This document shows positions 8,096-19,575 of a DNA stretch of 64,000 nt, in pieces. Source of the stretch: Colias croceus (Eukaryota; Arthropoda; Insecta; Lepidoptera; Pieridae); assembly GCF_905220415.1 (NCBI RefSeq), contig NC_059548.1, forward strand, positions 1,676,501 to 1,740,500. The letters run 5' to 3'. Below the pieces are notes generated by a model. It was not told where the DNA came from. It ran no database searches and worked only from the letters and a program-made list of their open reading frames with translations. Position numbers and translations under genes: made by a program. Position 1 is the first letter of the stretch, and every line of letters begins with the position of its first letter.

Positions 8096-11000
8096 GTGAG
8101 TTACTTTTGAATTGTGTAAAATATTTTCAAGATATTTAAATTGCTCAGTTCTATTTATTCTTCTTATTATTGTCTATATAAATCATTCAACAATTTTTTT
8201 TGGCCACAGACAATGTAAAGCTTTTTTTTTAATTATAAAAAAAAATACCTGAAAAAGTTGAACTTATCGAATTGCAAAATAATGCATTGATTTAATTAGC
8301 ACTTACAGGTTTTGCAAGTTCCAACTGCATTTATTTCGAAAGATGGCACAAACTAATGTAACATTGGTATCCATGTTATATATCTGCATTATTTTCTCTT
8401 ATTATTTGAGCAGAATCTTCTAAAAAGAGCCTGCCTAGAACTTGTGTTTTATTCCTAATTTGTTTTTCACAGGAAATGGGACTTGTTTTATTCTAAAACT
8501 TGTATTTATTCCTATAGCAATAACTTAATTTTTCAGAAAATGGGACGCCGGCAACGGTCCGGTACGCGACGCTTACAACGTCGGCGAGAACCCACAGTTT
8601 TCCCTCCACGTGCAAGGAAAGGGCGCTGTTTGGTTATTATTGACGAGACATATCACGCAAATTGACGATTTTAGGAATAATAAAGAATATATTACACTGC
8701 TGGTATATAAGAATGGACAGCGGGTGTATTATCCATGTGAGTATATTAGTTATTGTACCTCTAATATGTACATCTGAGTTTGGTAGAAAATTCAAAATGG
8801 CCGTTTTTCTTTGTGTCAAGCAATTTTTGTTCTTAAATCTCTAGGGAATTATGCTTGACGCTCGCAAGTTTTATTTATATACTCGTTTCATGGTTTCTAA
8901 GTGGCTCATCTTTCTTCTTAATATATATAAATCTCGTGTCACAATGTTTGTCCTCAATGGACTCCTAAACCACTTAACCGATTATAATAAAATTCGCACA
9001 CCATGTGCGGTTCGATCCAACTTGAGAGATAGGATAGGTTTTATCCCGGAAATCCCACGGGAAAGGGAACTATGCGGGGTTTTCTCTGAAAACGCGGGTG
9101 AAGCTGCGGGCGGAAAGCTAGTAACTATTATAAAATTATTCTTGTGTGTAATGTTACATTAGATAACATTTTTTTTTTACTTTTTCACGGATACGATTCT
9201 AACAATTTACTTACGAGTATACTCATGGGCGGCATTAGTACCATCGCGAAAAATATTTAATTTCTAAACTGTTCTTTTTAATCATAATGATTTCTAAAGC
9301 GATAAATAAAAAGCTTTAACTACCCTCATAATTTAAATTATTTTTCAGACGATCCACCACCCTACATAGACGGGATTCGAATCAACAGTCCCCACTACCT
9401 ATGCAAGATTATAATGAGTGACACAAGCACGGACAAGTTCACATTGGTTGTCTCGCAATATGAGAAGTCTAGAACAATCTATTATACGCTAAGAGCGTAT
9501 GCTACTTGCCCGTTCTCGATGGCTAAAATTGAACCTTATCCACATAGGAAGACGGTAGGTTTTACAATGTTCTTATGTAATCCATGAGTTTGTAAATCCT
9601 GCACTATTTGTGTGAATATGAATATGATTAATAAACAACCCGCAAATATAGTAATTATGCATGTTAATTTTTTTAATATCTGACGAACTTTTTAAAATTA
9701 TGGACTTATTATTCTTCTGAATAAAATAGCTGCTAAGCCGACTAACTGCAACATATTTTTAGTACATATTAGTTATAATGTTACTAATTATTATCGATAG
9801 TATTGCGTAAGTATGTTGAATCATTTAATGATAAAAAAATATGTATCCAAAATCCGTGGAACGAATTAATATACTTATAATTAAGTTCAAAAATTTTATA
9901 TTATGCTTTAGTTCTTGCTTCTTTGTTGCTTTCTATGTTTTATTCCAGACTAGCTTACCACCCGCAGCTTCGCCCGCTTTGTCTAAAACCTAATAAATTA
10001 TATACTAATAACTATACCCGGCGCGGCCTAAGATGATCCCTATGACAGTTCGTCTTAGTGATTGCTCGTATGATGGATCGTGTCGATACTTTACTATTTT
10101 ATAGGCAAAGGCGTGGTTTGCATTCAGCCACCTCGGTAAACATGTTTTTACAAATATTATAAAATGAATTTTTAACGTCTATTATGTAAACGAAACGGTA
10201 AGTAAAACGAAAGTTTTCAAAAACATAAAAATACACCTTATCATTTTCTCGTAATTTTTAACCCGTTTAACACAGTGTATATTAATTTATCATGAAAATG
10301 GAATCCCCCATTTAATTTTTCTAAAAAACTTATATTATCATAGGTAAGTAAATTAACGCGAACGGTAATTATTAATTAAGTATGCTGCGATCTTCTGTTC
10401 CATTCAATAGTGAATGAACTATAGCTTAAGCATGGAAAGAATGTGAACTCGTTTCCATTATCGAAATTTGTTTATCGATACTTTCCGCACTAGTCGATAA
10501 ATGCCAACGATGTAAGTTTTGAAGGACGTAAACGTAAAGTCAGATTGATATAATTTCTCGTAAATGATAAGAATTGTTATAATTCCAACGGAATATCATT
10601 ATAATAGGATAAAGCTACGTAAAAATTAATAAATGCCATTTTTAGACGCCTCCAATACGTTTCTAATTTAATGGTGACGCCATTACAAGTTTGTCTCTTG
10701 AGAATAACTGTCAGTGTCATAGGGATCATCTTAGGCCGCGCCGGGTATAAAACCTTCCTCTTGAATCACTCTATCTATTAAAAAAAACCGCAACACAATC
10801 CGTTGCGTAGTTTTAAAGATTTAAGCATACAAAGTGACATAGGGACAGAGAAAGCGACTTTGTTTTATACTATGTATAATGTATATGTATTTGTTTTATA
10901 CTATAATATTTTTATCTCTATTTTTTCCTTCCAGATAAGAGGAGACTGGGCGGGCAGAACAGCGGGGGGTTGTATAAACCACCCTACCACCTACCCAAAC

Positions 11001-11734
11001 AACCCCAAATTCCTAATCACTGTACCAGACAGTATAACACCATGTACTCTAGCCGCTGAGCTAAAAGGTCCAAAACAGTACCAAATTGGGATAGACGCGA
11101 GGGTGGAATCGTTAGATGACCCTAGTGTTACTGCGCCGTTCTTGAAGGAATCTTCTGGAGCGTATAGGTGAGATTTGGAGTGTAAAATAGGGTTTTTAGT
11201 ATGAATGTGTTTCTGTTCTGTCTCTTTAAGCATTGAACGATTTATAAATTTTCTATTTACACGACTTGTTATTTCGTTTTATAGAATTTAAATGCTTTAT
11301 AAATGTTAAATTTATAAAGAATAAGCAAGGCGAAAGACTCGGGTTCGAATCCCGCCCCGTGATTGAATTTTTTCTATCCTAAAAAAAATAATACGACTTT
11401 CAAACATGCACACTGCACAGATTCTGATATTTAACTTAAGTCATGAAATCATAAACAAAAACCGATATTATTTGTTTATAACTACGATTAATTGTTAGAA
11501 AGAAATGAGATAATAATTTATTTGTTTAAATTTATTAATTCCAATAATTTTTATACTTTTTTAATGTGTTTATTATAATTTATCCACAGAGCGGGTTTTG
11601 TAGTACTAATATTACGGAACCTACCGGCGGGGAAGTACATCCTCACCCCCTCCACTTTCTACCCGGGGGAGGAGGGGCCTTTCTTCCTGGAACTGAAGTC
11701 CACTTGTGAAGTTACTTGTGAACCCCTCAATTAA
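7851..11734 (+). CDS. CAPN7: calpain-7 (PalB-type calpain), last five coding exons
   Basis: Exons 7851-8095, 8537-8736, 9349-9554, 10935-11167 and 11590-11734 join in frame to 342 codons and a TAA stop. The first exon carries LKNPWSHLRW, where Asn (codon 7875-7877) is the third residue of the Cys-His-Asn triad, and DNGVFWIDY plus YLNWNPELF, typical of the calpain-7 core. Exons 2-3 (KWDAGNGPV, DPPPYIDGIRINSPHYL, TLVVSQYEK) form the first C-terminal beta-sandwich domain, and exons 4-5 (WAGRTAGGC, ELKGPKQYQIG, GEEGPFFLEL) the second. Calpain-7 is a Ca2+-independent-type cytosolic cysteine protease linked to ESCRT-III and endosomal sorting. The catalytic Cys, His and N-terminal MIT domains must be encoded left of the window. 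Donors are GTGAGT, GTGAGT, GTAGGT and GTGAGA. I see no disabling change. Confidence 0.94.
8537..8736 (+). CDS. CAPN7: calpain-7 exon b (first beta-sandwich, start)
   Basis: Acceptor TTTCAG ends at 8536. One base completes a Gln codon, then K-W-D-A-G-N-G-P-V follows. The exon ends after TATCCAT with the donor GTGAGT. Its 200 bases (1+198+1) keep the frame with both neighbours. Confidence 0.93.
8932..9121 (+). mobile_element. short Helitron-like copy, type D (CTCGTGTCACAATG start), in calpain-7 intron
   Basis: It starts TC at TCTCGTGTCACAATG and ends GCGGAAAGCTAG followed by T, the termini expected of a Helitron inserted between A and T. Near-identical copies lie at 56178 and 59718. It is non-coding. 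Confidence 0.8.
9349..9554 (+). CDS. CAPN7: calpain-7 exon c (first beta-sandwich, end)
   Basis: Acceptor TTTTTCAG, phase 1 entry completing a Tyr codon, then DPPPYIDGIRINSPHYL. It ends at AAG ACG before the donor GTAGGT. Confidence 0.93.
9950..10875 (-). mobile_element. Helitron-like copy, type C, split by a TIR element
   Basis: The 3' end is at 9950 (CTAGCTTACC on the plus strand). The 5' part resumes at 10750 and runs to about 10875 (TATACTATGTA). Removing 10017-10745 plus one TATA restores a copy colinear with those at 20309 and 27351. Confidence 0.8.
10017..10745. mobile_element. 729-bp non-autonomous DNA transposon with 31-bp perfect TIRs
   Basis: Both ends begin CCCGGCGCGGCCTAAGATG on their own strand and match for 31 bases. 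They are flanked by TATA on each side (10013-10016 and 10746-10749). It sits inside the type C Helitron copy in the calpain-7 intron. No ORF of note is inside. The CCC start recalls piggyBac ends, but the duplication is TATA (or TA), not TTAA, so the superfamily is left open. Confidence 0.87.
10935..11167 (+). CDS. CAPN7: calpain-7 exon d (second beta-sandwich, start)
   Basis: Acceptor CTTCCAG, phase 0. It encodes IRGDWAGRTAGGC through ESSGAYR, leaving AG before the donor GTGAGA. Confidence 0.93.
11329..11395 (+). repeat. fragment of a tRNA-derived retroposon in calpain-7 intron
   Basis: GGGTTCGAATCCCGCC is a tRNA T-arm/B-box. It is followed by CGTGATTGAATTTTTTCTAT, nearly the same tail as in the retroposon at 55576-55683. 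The tRNA 5' half is not recognisable here. Confidence 0.6.
11590..11734 (+). CDS. CAPN7: calpain-7 terminal coding exon
   Basis: Acceptor ATCCACAG, then AGCGGGTTTTGTAG. It encodes AGFVVLILRNLPAGKYI and the GEEGPFFLEL motif and ends at TAA (11732-11734). Confidence 0.93.
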
Positions 11735-12020
11735 GGGGGTTGATTGTATGAATATTGCAGGAGGGAGGGGGGTTGTGACGTGTTTGTGTAAAAATTATAG
11801 ATGATTGGGGGGATCTGACGTGTTGGTATGGAAATTCTAGGGGGGGAGGGAGCGTAACATGTTACTATGAATTTAAAAAAGGGAGGGTGTTGTGACGTGT
11901 TTATATGAAGATTGTAGGAGCGGAAGGGGGGGAGTTTTGTTGTTGCTTTGTATGTTGTGACGTATTTATATGAAGACTGGGGGAAAGGGGGGGGGGGCAC
12001 TTTGCTTGTTGTTGCTTTGG
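11735..12020 (+). repeat. G-rich degenerate minisatellite after the calpain-7 stop
   Basis: About five imperfect units of ~50-65 bp, each with TGACGTGTTTRTRTG followed by AAGATTGTAGG-like sequence and a run of G's (up to ten at ~11988). It starts at the stop codon, so it is probably in the 3' UTR. The plus strand has several G-tracts suited to quadruplexes. ORFs on the minus strand here are low-complexity proline-rich translations, not genes. Confidence 0.75.
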
Positions 12021-12698
12021 ATTTGTTTGAGATGTGCTTGTGTGCGTATGTGTGAGGCTGTGATTTGGTGGGTGCACTTGATCGGGCATAAATTAGTTCG
12101 TTCATCATTTTCATATTGAATTTGCGTTATTGCATACATTGGAAATACGTTTTTTGTACGGAGTACAATATCATTTTTGATACGTCAGTGTTGGGTTCGT
12201 ATTTTGTTCAATTAGTTTTTATGACTTAGGGCTGATTTTTCAATCGTTGGTTAAAACTTATTCTTCGGATAACGTATTAAACTAACATTTCAAAAATGCA
12301 TTTTAATTGTCCGGATTTGACAGTTTTAAAATTTTAACTAAGGATTGAAAAATTGGGCCTTACATAGAAAAATATGTACATTTTTATAATATTCCTCATT
12401 AATAATTACATAAAAACAAGGCCTCAACTTAGTGCATCTATGAAATCATAGCTAGCTTTATAGTGTCGTTACAGACGAATTTATTTTTGTATTAAGAGAA
12501 AAAAAAAACTAACAGAGAAAATTATTTATTAAAAAAAATATATGTATAATCAAATATAGTTTGTATAAGTAGTATTTCAAGCGCAAATAATGCATTTTTA
12601 AATTTTAATGAAAACATTTTTATTTTTAAGACTTTTCTAAGTCATTTTAATGAATCTCTTGAGATATAATGCAAGATTTTGGTTTGTATTCGCATATA
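12021..12698. other. probable 3' UTR or flank of calpain-7, no feature
   Basis: AT-rich DNA. I could not place a convincing polyadenylation signal and see no ORF or repeat. Confidence 0.4.
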
Positions 12699-13256
12699 GT
12701 TCAGGATACATCGCCCATTTTTGCAAGTGACTACTATCAAGCTGATTTTCCGTTTGTAGCCTTATTTTGATGAGACACCGAATAATTTCGTGTACGAAAC
12801 TCTCGATTGTGGTAGCTAACAGAGATAACAAGGATAAAATTTTTTGATTTGATGGTTCTCAAATATTTATTACGCAATTTGTAGGACAATATGTCTGTTG
12901 AATTATATAAACATTAACTAAGTGAAAAAAAAAAATCAGCTTGTTAGTAATGACGTCGTTATCGATACACTTTGGAAAGGGGGACTCTTTGAACAAACCA
13001 TAGATTTTGTAGGACAAATATTTTTTCGAATAATTTAGGTAATTATCTTGAGATTGGACAAAAAAAAATTCATTCAGTTAGTAATAAATATTTGAGGACC
13101 ATCAAATCAAAAATTTTTATCCTTGTTATCTCTGTTAGCTACCACAATCGAGAGTTTCGTACACGAAATTATTGGGCGTCTCATCAAAATAAAGCTACAA
13201 ACGGAAAATCAGCTTGATAGTAGTCACTTGCAAAAATGGGCGATGTATCCTGAACT
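12699..13256. mobile_element. foldback element with ~175-bp inverted arms
   Basis: The arm 12699-12873 (starting AGTTCAGGATACATCGCCC) is the reverse complement of 13081-13256 with few mismatches. The 207-bp spacer carries a direct repeat of TTTGTAGGACAA (12879 and 13005 regions). No coding sequence and no clear target duplication is seen. A transcript would form a long double-stranded hairpin. Confidence 0.85.
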
Positions 13257-14993
13257 AATATTGGAGATCATTTTATTATTAATGCTAGTAAAATAAACAC
13301 TGGCTTTTTTTGACTATGTATTTCTTTCATCTATTTTCTCATCAAATTTCATCTCAAAAGGTTCAATGGATTCTCAGTAACAATTAAACGGACAAGGTCA
13401 TAAACAGGCTATTTCAAATAAACTTATTTTTTTTATATAAAATGCCAAAAACGATAATAATATATTAATTGTGATCGTACACGTCCAAAAATATTTATTG
13501 TTAATTGTTATAAAAATCGCATTCAAAAATGTTGTTATAATTTTTACATTTGTAATAATTTGTATATATTTTGTATTTACTAACTTATATAAAAAATCAC
13601 CACATTAAAATAGGTAATTAATAAAGGCATTAAAAGGACTACGTATCTAATATTACCTATATCATATACTATACGTTACTTTACAATTAAATATATTGAT
13701 ATTGTTTTAAAATCATCATTACAATACAAAAAAAGTATAAATAGAAGTCCTTCTTAAAAATGTCTTTCTTCGCTTACCAGCTTGTAGGTAACATGTGCAC
13801 TGTGATACTGTTTAGGTTTAAGCGGGAATAATTGGAATATCGATACAGATTATGTTAAATCATAGATAATAAAAACCTTGTTGTACTTATTAAAAAAATA
13901 ACACCAAATTACTCTTATAAGCATTTAAAATATGTTAAATAAAATTAAAATTAATGTCCCTTAACAGTGAAATATGTTAATTGTACCAGTTTCAAATTAT
14001 ACCGAATTGTATTGCAATAAAAAAATAGATATATTACAATCGTAGGACAATATTGTTTTAATACCTATTATCTATGAAAGTCAATTCGTGAATAGGTTGT
14101 TTAAACATTGTTAGTAAATTATTTTTAGTGTTCGAATTTCAGTTATTCCGTTTTAAAGGGTCATTATCGTTTCTATAAAAATAACACATACCTAACAATA
14201 AAATAATATGATTGAGTATATTATAAAATAATCATTAATGTAATATGATGACCTATTTAGTCGTAAGTTCACTCAATCGATTCTAAAGTTATATTGTATC
14301 AGATTTTATAATGTTAATAAATTTTTAATACTATTTTGTTTGGTTTTATTTACATATTTAGCACAATAAAAAGGTAGGTACTTACATTTTCTTTTTTAAG
14401 ATTCGTATAAAACAAGGCTATACCTTAATTAAACTTTGGGAGTCTACACTCCAAAATTGAAATCTAGAACGTACGAATAATAAAAAAAAAAATTGACAAC
14501 GACTATGTACCTTAGAAGTACGTATAGTAACAAAACAGATAATTTATATATTATACTAGAACTTAGAAACAGTCTGGTGTCTGCGTTACGCCCCGCGGGC
14601 TTTTAGCTTTGCCGACGGGAAAGTTCATAGAAATAATATGACAGCTATAAATAGAAATCTACTGGAAATTGTAAGTCATTTTGCTGGATATTATGGAAAG
14701 GTATTTAATTATTACCTAATTAATAATTAATTACTCTGTCTCTAGGTATAGTCTAGACTCGAAACAGTTATTTAGAGAACCTATAGATTTTCAAATAAAG
14801 ATCATTCATTCTGTAGATACTTCAAATTAAAATTATAATTTACGCCGAAACAAAGTTACCAAATTTAAATATAACATTCAACTTCCAAAAGTTATAGAAT
14901 ATCATTGGAATTTCACAGTAAACCGCAAAGAGCTTCAAACAATTGTTTAGACAACCGCAGGCTTGAAGATTATAAAGCGGATTCTACACGATC
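13257..14993. other. AT-rich intergenic DNA, no feature
   Basis: No ORF, repeat copy or RNA gene recognised. 14581-14620 (GCCCCGCGGGCTTTTAGCTTT) may be a decayed Helitron end. Confidence 0.4.
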
Positions 14994-15112
14994 ATGACGT
15001 CTGCCGCTGGATCAACACTGCCTTTGCCAAAAGTAAATATCAGCAATTCTAAAGTTGATATGCGCATTTCCGTTGATGAGTTTTCGTTCTATGTTCTCAC
15101 TACGTTGCATTA
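14994..15112 (+). CDS. possible first coding exon, unknown product
   Basis: An ATG at 14994 opens a 39-codon frame beginning MTSAAGSTLPLPKVN and ending before a strong donor, ATTACT|GTAAGT. The stop comes just inside the intron. The codon mix is less AT-biased than the surroundings. I recognise no family and found no partner exon downstream, so this may be chance. A spliced transcript would be needed to accept it. Confidence 0.22.
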
Positions 15113-16403
15113 CTGTAAGTAGGTACTCGAAGATAAAAATTTACTCGTTTGATTGTTGGTATTAAGAATACATCGATTACTTATTAATATGACTGGGACA
15201 GGAAGGTAGGTAACAAGAAAACAAAACAAACCATATAGGGATTTATTTTATATAGGTACAATTTTGAATTTATAGGCAGCGACTTCGCCATATCATAAAA
15301 TCGCTCCGTTGCGACGTGATTTATAGACAAAATACAAACACACTTACTACTAGACAAATGTATAAAATTATAACATGAAAAATACTTATTACTTCAACGA
15401 ACAACCGAACTAAATGATTCTCATTCGATGTTGGACTTGATTTCTGTTGACTGTACTAAATTAAATGACTCCCATTCGATGTTAAACTCCATTCTGTTGA
15501 CTATGATTCTTTACGATATTCCAACCACCTGTGCGGCAACGTTGCAATTTGCAATACCAATTTCCATACTTATAATATGATGAAGTCCATACGAAGAGAA
15601 CGTTTGAGATGGTACTGCTGCTTTGCTATTCATGTTCATCTAATCTTACTAATGTGGTGTCCACTGATTACTGAATGATGAAATCGGTGGAGAATCTAAG
15701 TTGTTTAAATGTGCTTAGATTCTGATACAGAGTAGATATTATATCCATTTTATACTTAGGTTAATTTTAATTCCTTTCTTATTACAGAAACTTTGTGTCA
15801 ATATGTAACTGGTATGAATAAATGTAATAATCTAATATTACCTATATTATAACTAGGTACCTACCAAGACTAATATTTTCTGAGACAGGGGACGGCTTTG
15901 GAATCCATTTATGTTTTAATTAAAAAAAAAAATATGCCTAAGTAATACTTAATAAACAAACCGAATACCACTAAATAACCAACATTGATCACCATCAGTT
16001 GATAGTTGATACCTATGAATTGTAAATAGATATTTTCCGCTCGAAGGGTTGTTTTAGTTATGTAAACAGAGTCTCGTTATTAGTTTGGTGTAGTTAATAT
16101 AGTTCAAGAGCTATTGCCAAAATATAACTTCAATTTGTTACTTAATTTTCCTATCAATGTTTGGAAGTTATAAGTGGTGATTTAAAAACATGTTTAAAAA
16201 TGGTGTCATAATTCTATGCTCATAGTCATAGTTTATGTGAAATGAAACGTGATGGAGACGTCGGTTAAATATTATTATGTCTAAAGTGCGTCACACACGG
16301 TGAAGATACTATAATATTTTATGATACTGTAATATTTTATATTACAGTATCTTAAGGTATCCGGTATCAGCGTTCTGATCATCATTTTTCTTTTTGTCCT
16401 TGC
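15113..16403. other. AT-rich intergenic DNA with a small palindrome
   Basis: Only a 12-bp-arm palindrome, GATACTGTAATA...TATTACAGTATC at 16322-16350, stands out. Confidence 0.4.
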
Positions 16404-16416
16404 GTACTAAGACCCC
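16404..16416. repeat. left target duplication of the GC-rich LINE copy
   Basis: GTACTAAGACCCC here is repeated at 17372-17384, on the far side of the inserted GC-rich block. Confidence 0.85.
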
Positions 16417-17371
16417 TTTTTTTTTTTTTTTTTTTTTTTTTATAGTGGGGAAATCTTCTTAGATACCCCCGGCTCCCGGGGATGAAGCCGTGGTTATGTC
16501 GGATTTTTACCGACTAAAACCCCACTCTGTTCCATCGCGCTGCTTTGGACGGAACTGCGGGAACGGTTACGACTCTACCGCGTGTCCCGCCCAGCAGATG
16601 CCCGTTTCCAGGCCCACCACTAGAACCCCCCTCGCTGGCGGCTGCTGGAACGAAGGCTTACGCCACCAACGCGCAGACAATGGATCTTTCCCCGCTCCAT
16701 CATCCGCGTTCCCCCGAACCCCCGACCCCAACACCGTCCGGCCGAAGGGTGCACGCCGGAAGGTCCTCCGATGTGTGAAATACACGTCGGGGGATCCTTC
16801 GGCGCACTTTTATAGAGATTACCTCGCAGCCCCCACCTCACCAGAGGTGGCGGCCCTCGGTCCGGCCCCACGGACCGGATTACGAGTTGGCAGACGGCCG
16901 TTTTACAGCGGCCGCCGCCCCACACCTCTCTGCAGGAGTCTCCGCGCGTCATCACAATGACGCGTCGGGATCCCGCCCTCCGCTGCACGGCGTGGCTTGC
17001 TAAACCAGCGAGCCAGCCGCGCCGCGACCTCTGGCCGCCATCCACCGCCGCATAAAAGCCGGCTCCTCTCTGGTCCTCAAACAGGACCTCTGCCGTCGGG
17101 TCAGTCGAGGCCTCCCAACCCCGACTGCCGTTCAGCGCCACCCTTGCCTAGCGGACACGGGGTCCGCCAAGCCACGACCTCTGGTCGCCATCCCACGCCG
17201 CACACAGCGGCCGCTGGGCCACAACTAGCCCTGGCCGTCGGGCCGGTCGAATCTCCCCGACTCTAGACCAGCCGTTCAGCCCCTCGCTGGTCCAATTTCG
17301 CTTCACTCAGAGGGCCATAACTCTGAGCTACTGAGCCCCTCCGCCGCGACAAGGCCTGGACCGTTGGGGGG
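16417..17371 (-). mobile_element. 5'-truncated non-LTR retrotransposon (LINE) tail, GC-rich
   Basis: A run of 25 T at the left end (poly-A on the minus strand) and 13-bp flanking duplications define a target-primed insertion of 955 bp. The body is far more GC-rich than its surroundings. Two diverged copies of a ~150-bp unit begin near 17026 and 17176 (GACCTCTGGYCGCCATC). Several long frames cross it, but none shows a reverse transcriptase or other domain I recognise. It is likely 3' UTR or a decayed ORF end, and the family is not assigned. Confidence 0.85.
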
Positions 17372-17384
17372 GTACTAAGACCCC
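17372..17384. repeat. right target duplication of the GC-rich LINE copy
   Basis: GTACTAAGACCCC, identical to 16404-16416. Confidence 0.85.
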
Positions 17385-18626
17385 TGTAGAACCGCCATCC
17401 TGTTACAAATGACCAGAAAATTTGTGGGTCATTTATATGGCCTTATAAAGTGACTTTGCTTTTTAAAAGTCAAACACGAAAATAAAAGTGGATATTTATT
17501 TTAAAGTTTAAACAATTAAATAGGTACTACAAATATCTACAAAAAATACCGAAACTTAGTACCTAATCTTACAAATATTTTTTAATTATCGCAGCGATTT
17601 GTCATTATTATTCTTTGGTTAGGTTTATATTTTATCCATTTTTTCAATCTTTATTTTATTAATTAATGAATTAACAAATTATTTAATCCGTCCATTCATC
17701 ATCTGGGTTATATATTATCTTTAGGTACGTTAGGACAAATTAACGTTTTCATTAGCTATACAAGTCGCCCATTCACACCCACACTAAAAGACGTTTTGTC
17801 AAACTAATGGAATTCTAACATATTCGTAAGATAGACTTCATTTTATACAAGTTAGAACTAAGTATTTTTACAGATAGGTGCATAATTTAAATGAACTTAT
17901 AGGTATCTAAATAAATAAATTAAAATTAAAATGTAGGTAAGAAGATTCGGTTAATTTGACAGAGAATTAATAAACCGACCTTTTTTTAAAGTTTTTTTAC
18001 TGTAAAATATTAAATATACCAACTCCAAGAAATATACGCATCAGGTGACGTGGAAAATTATTTAAGTCCCGAAATAGATCTAATGAATGTAAATTACAAA
18101 CAATGAGCTCTCCGACTATAATATTGTAGAGTTCCCAACGTTGATACAATTTGCATAGAAAGTCCAAGAGATCAGTGAATAATTTGAAATTCGCTTATTG
18201 CTTCCCCTTAATATTTTAGCCGCTGGGTCGAGAAATTAACTGCGAGAAAATAAAGGCAACACACTGAACATTTAAATTTAAATATGAAAATGTATTCATA
18301 AAAATATAATTCTTTAGCAGAATCTTGCGGCTAGATAAAATCTAGGCTAGGATTTAACCTTTCGAAATGTGTGTATAGGGTCGTAATTAAGAAACATTTT
18401 GTGTAATTATAAGTTAGAATTTATGCGAATTAGGTATATGCGTAAGTTACAGGTTACCTACCTAAGTTATAAAGGCTGATAGAATCTGTACTAATTTCTA
18501 ATATTAATGATTTGTTATCAGGCAACTTATGTTATATGTAATAATACGAATGTAAATCTATGAATATTGCTCTCTATATATCTCTTCTCTTCTCTTATCT
18601 TCTTTGTAATTATTCATTCATAAAAA
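17385..18626. other. AT-rich intergenic DNA, no feature
   Basis: No gene or repeat copy recognised. A CTCTT-rich pyrimidine stretch lies at 18588-18605. Confidence 0.4.
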
Positions 18627-19575
18627 TCTCGTGTCACAATGTTAGTAACGATAATCCTCCGAAACGGCTTGACCAATTCTCATGAAATTTTGTGTGCCTA
18701 TTGTTTAGAACTGAGAATCGGCCAACATCAGCTATTTTTCATATGCATAAATAATAAGAGTAAGGTAGAAGCATGTTTGCCGGGACAGCTATTATAATAT
18801 AACTTCTTGATTCCTGCTTACAAGGTGTGACAAAATCATGCCAAAACGCGTACGCAATTATCAACAATGAATTTCAACACAACAATGAACCGTATAACCT
18901 CATCGTTAATTTCGTACAAAAAGAATATATTTTTCGCAATAAAGTTCGGCAACGAGCCGATTGGGGGACGTATTCCTGTCTCAGAACACGCGTGATTAAT
19001 GGCGGTTGTGCTTCATTAGCGGCGCAATGTAATTATTCATTAAACTACGTACGACGTGAAACGCGGAAACGACGCTTTGTTTATGCTCTCCTGGTACTTC
19101 AGAAGGGAGTTTCGATAATTTTAGTAGGCATTATAGGCTACCCGCCTACGCGTACAAAATACGTAAGCAGTACCTAAGCACCATAATTATTATTAATATT
19201 TGTTAAAAAACGAATTGTTCATCGAACTACGTACCTACGACGCGACGACGCTTTGTTTATGCTCTATGGTACCTACTTCGGAAGGGAGTTTCGATAATTT
19301 TAGTACCTAAGTAGGCATTAAACACTCGTATTATTTTGTATCGAAGCAAGTGAATTTTCGAAAATATTTGAACGCATTACGCAGTTCTATTTATTTTTAA
19401 AAATAAAGGAATGTTTCCTTTCAACAAAATTTGCTGTCTACAGTATTTCAAGTACTTTTCCTTCAGGGCCCATCGAAAATTTTCACACTGCATAAGTACT
19501 ACCTAATAATCGGATACGAATATAGCCTTATTTTTACATCCGTAACACACGCGTAAAGCAGCGGGCACCAGCTAG
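18627..19575 (+). mobile_element. 949-bp Helitron-like element, type D
   Basis: It starts TCTCGTGTCACAATG, shared with the copies at 8932 and 59718, and ends GCACCAGCTAG before T. It is longer than its relatives. A 116-aa frame (18827-19177) has no recognised domain. A segment with CGACGCTTTGTTTATGCTC and GAAGGGAGTTTCGATAATT occurs twice (19035-19140 and 19213-19330), so part of the body is duplicated. Confidence 0.7.

Noticed and set aside
11731..12114. Pro/Thr-rich minus-strand ORFs
   Set aside because: They are translations of the G-rich minisatellite on the other strand.
16490..17266. GC-rich ORFs up to 173 aa as possible genes or a CpG island
   Set aside because: The whole block is a LINE insertion with poly-T and 13-bp duplications, and the frames overlap on both strands without a domain.
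18827..19177. 116-aa ORF as a host gene
   Set aside because: It lies wholly inside a Helitron-like element and overlaps a segment that is duplicated there. No domain is seen.
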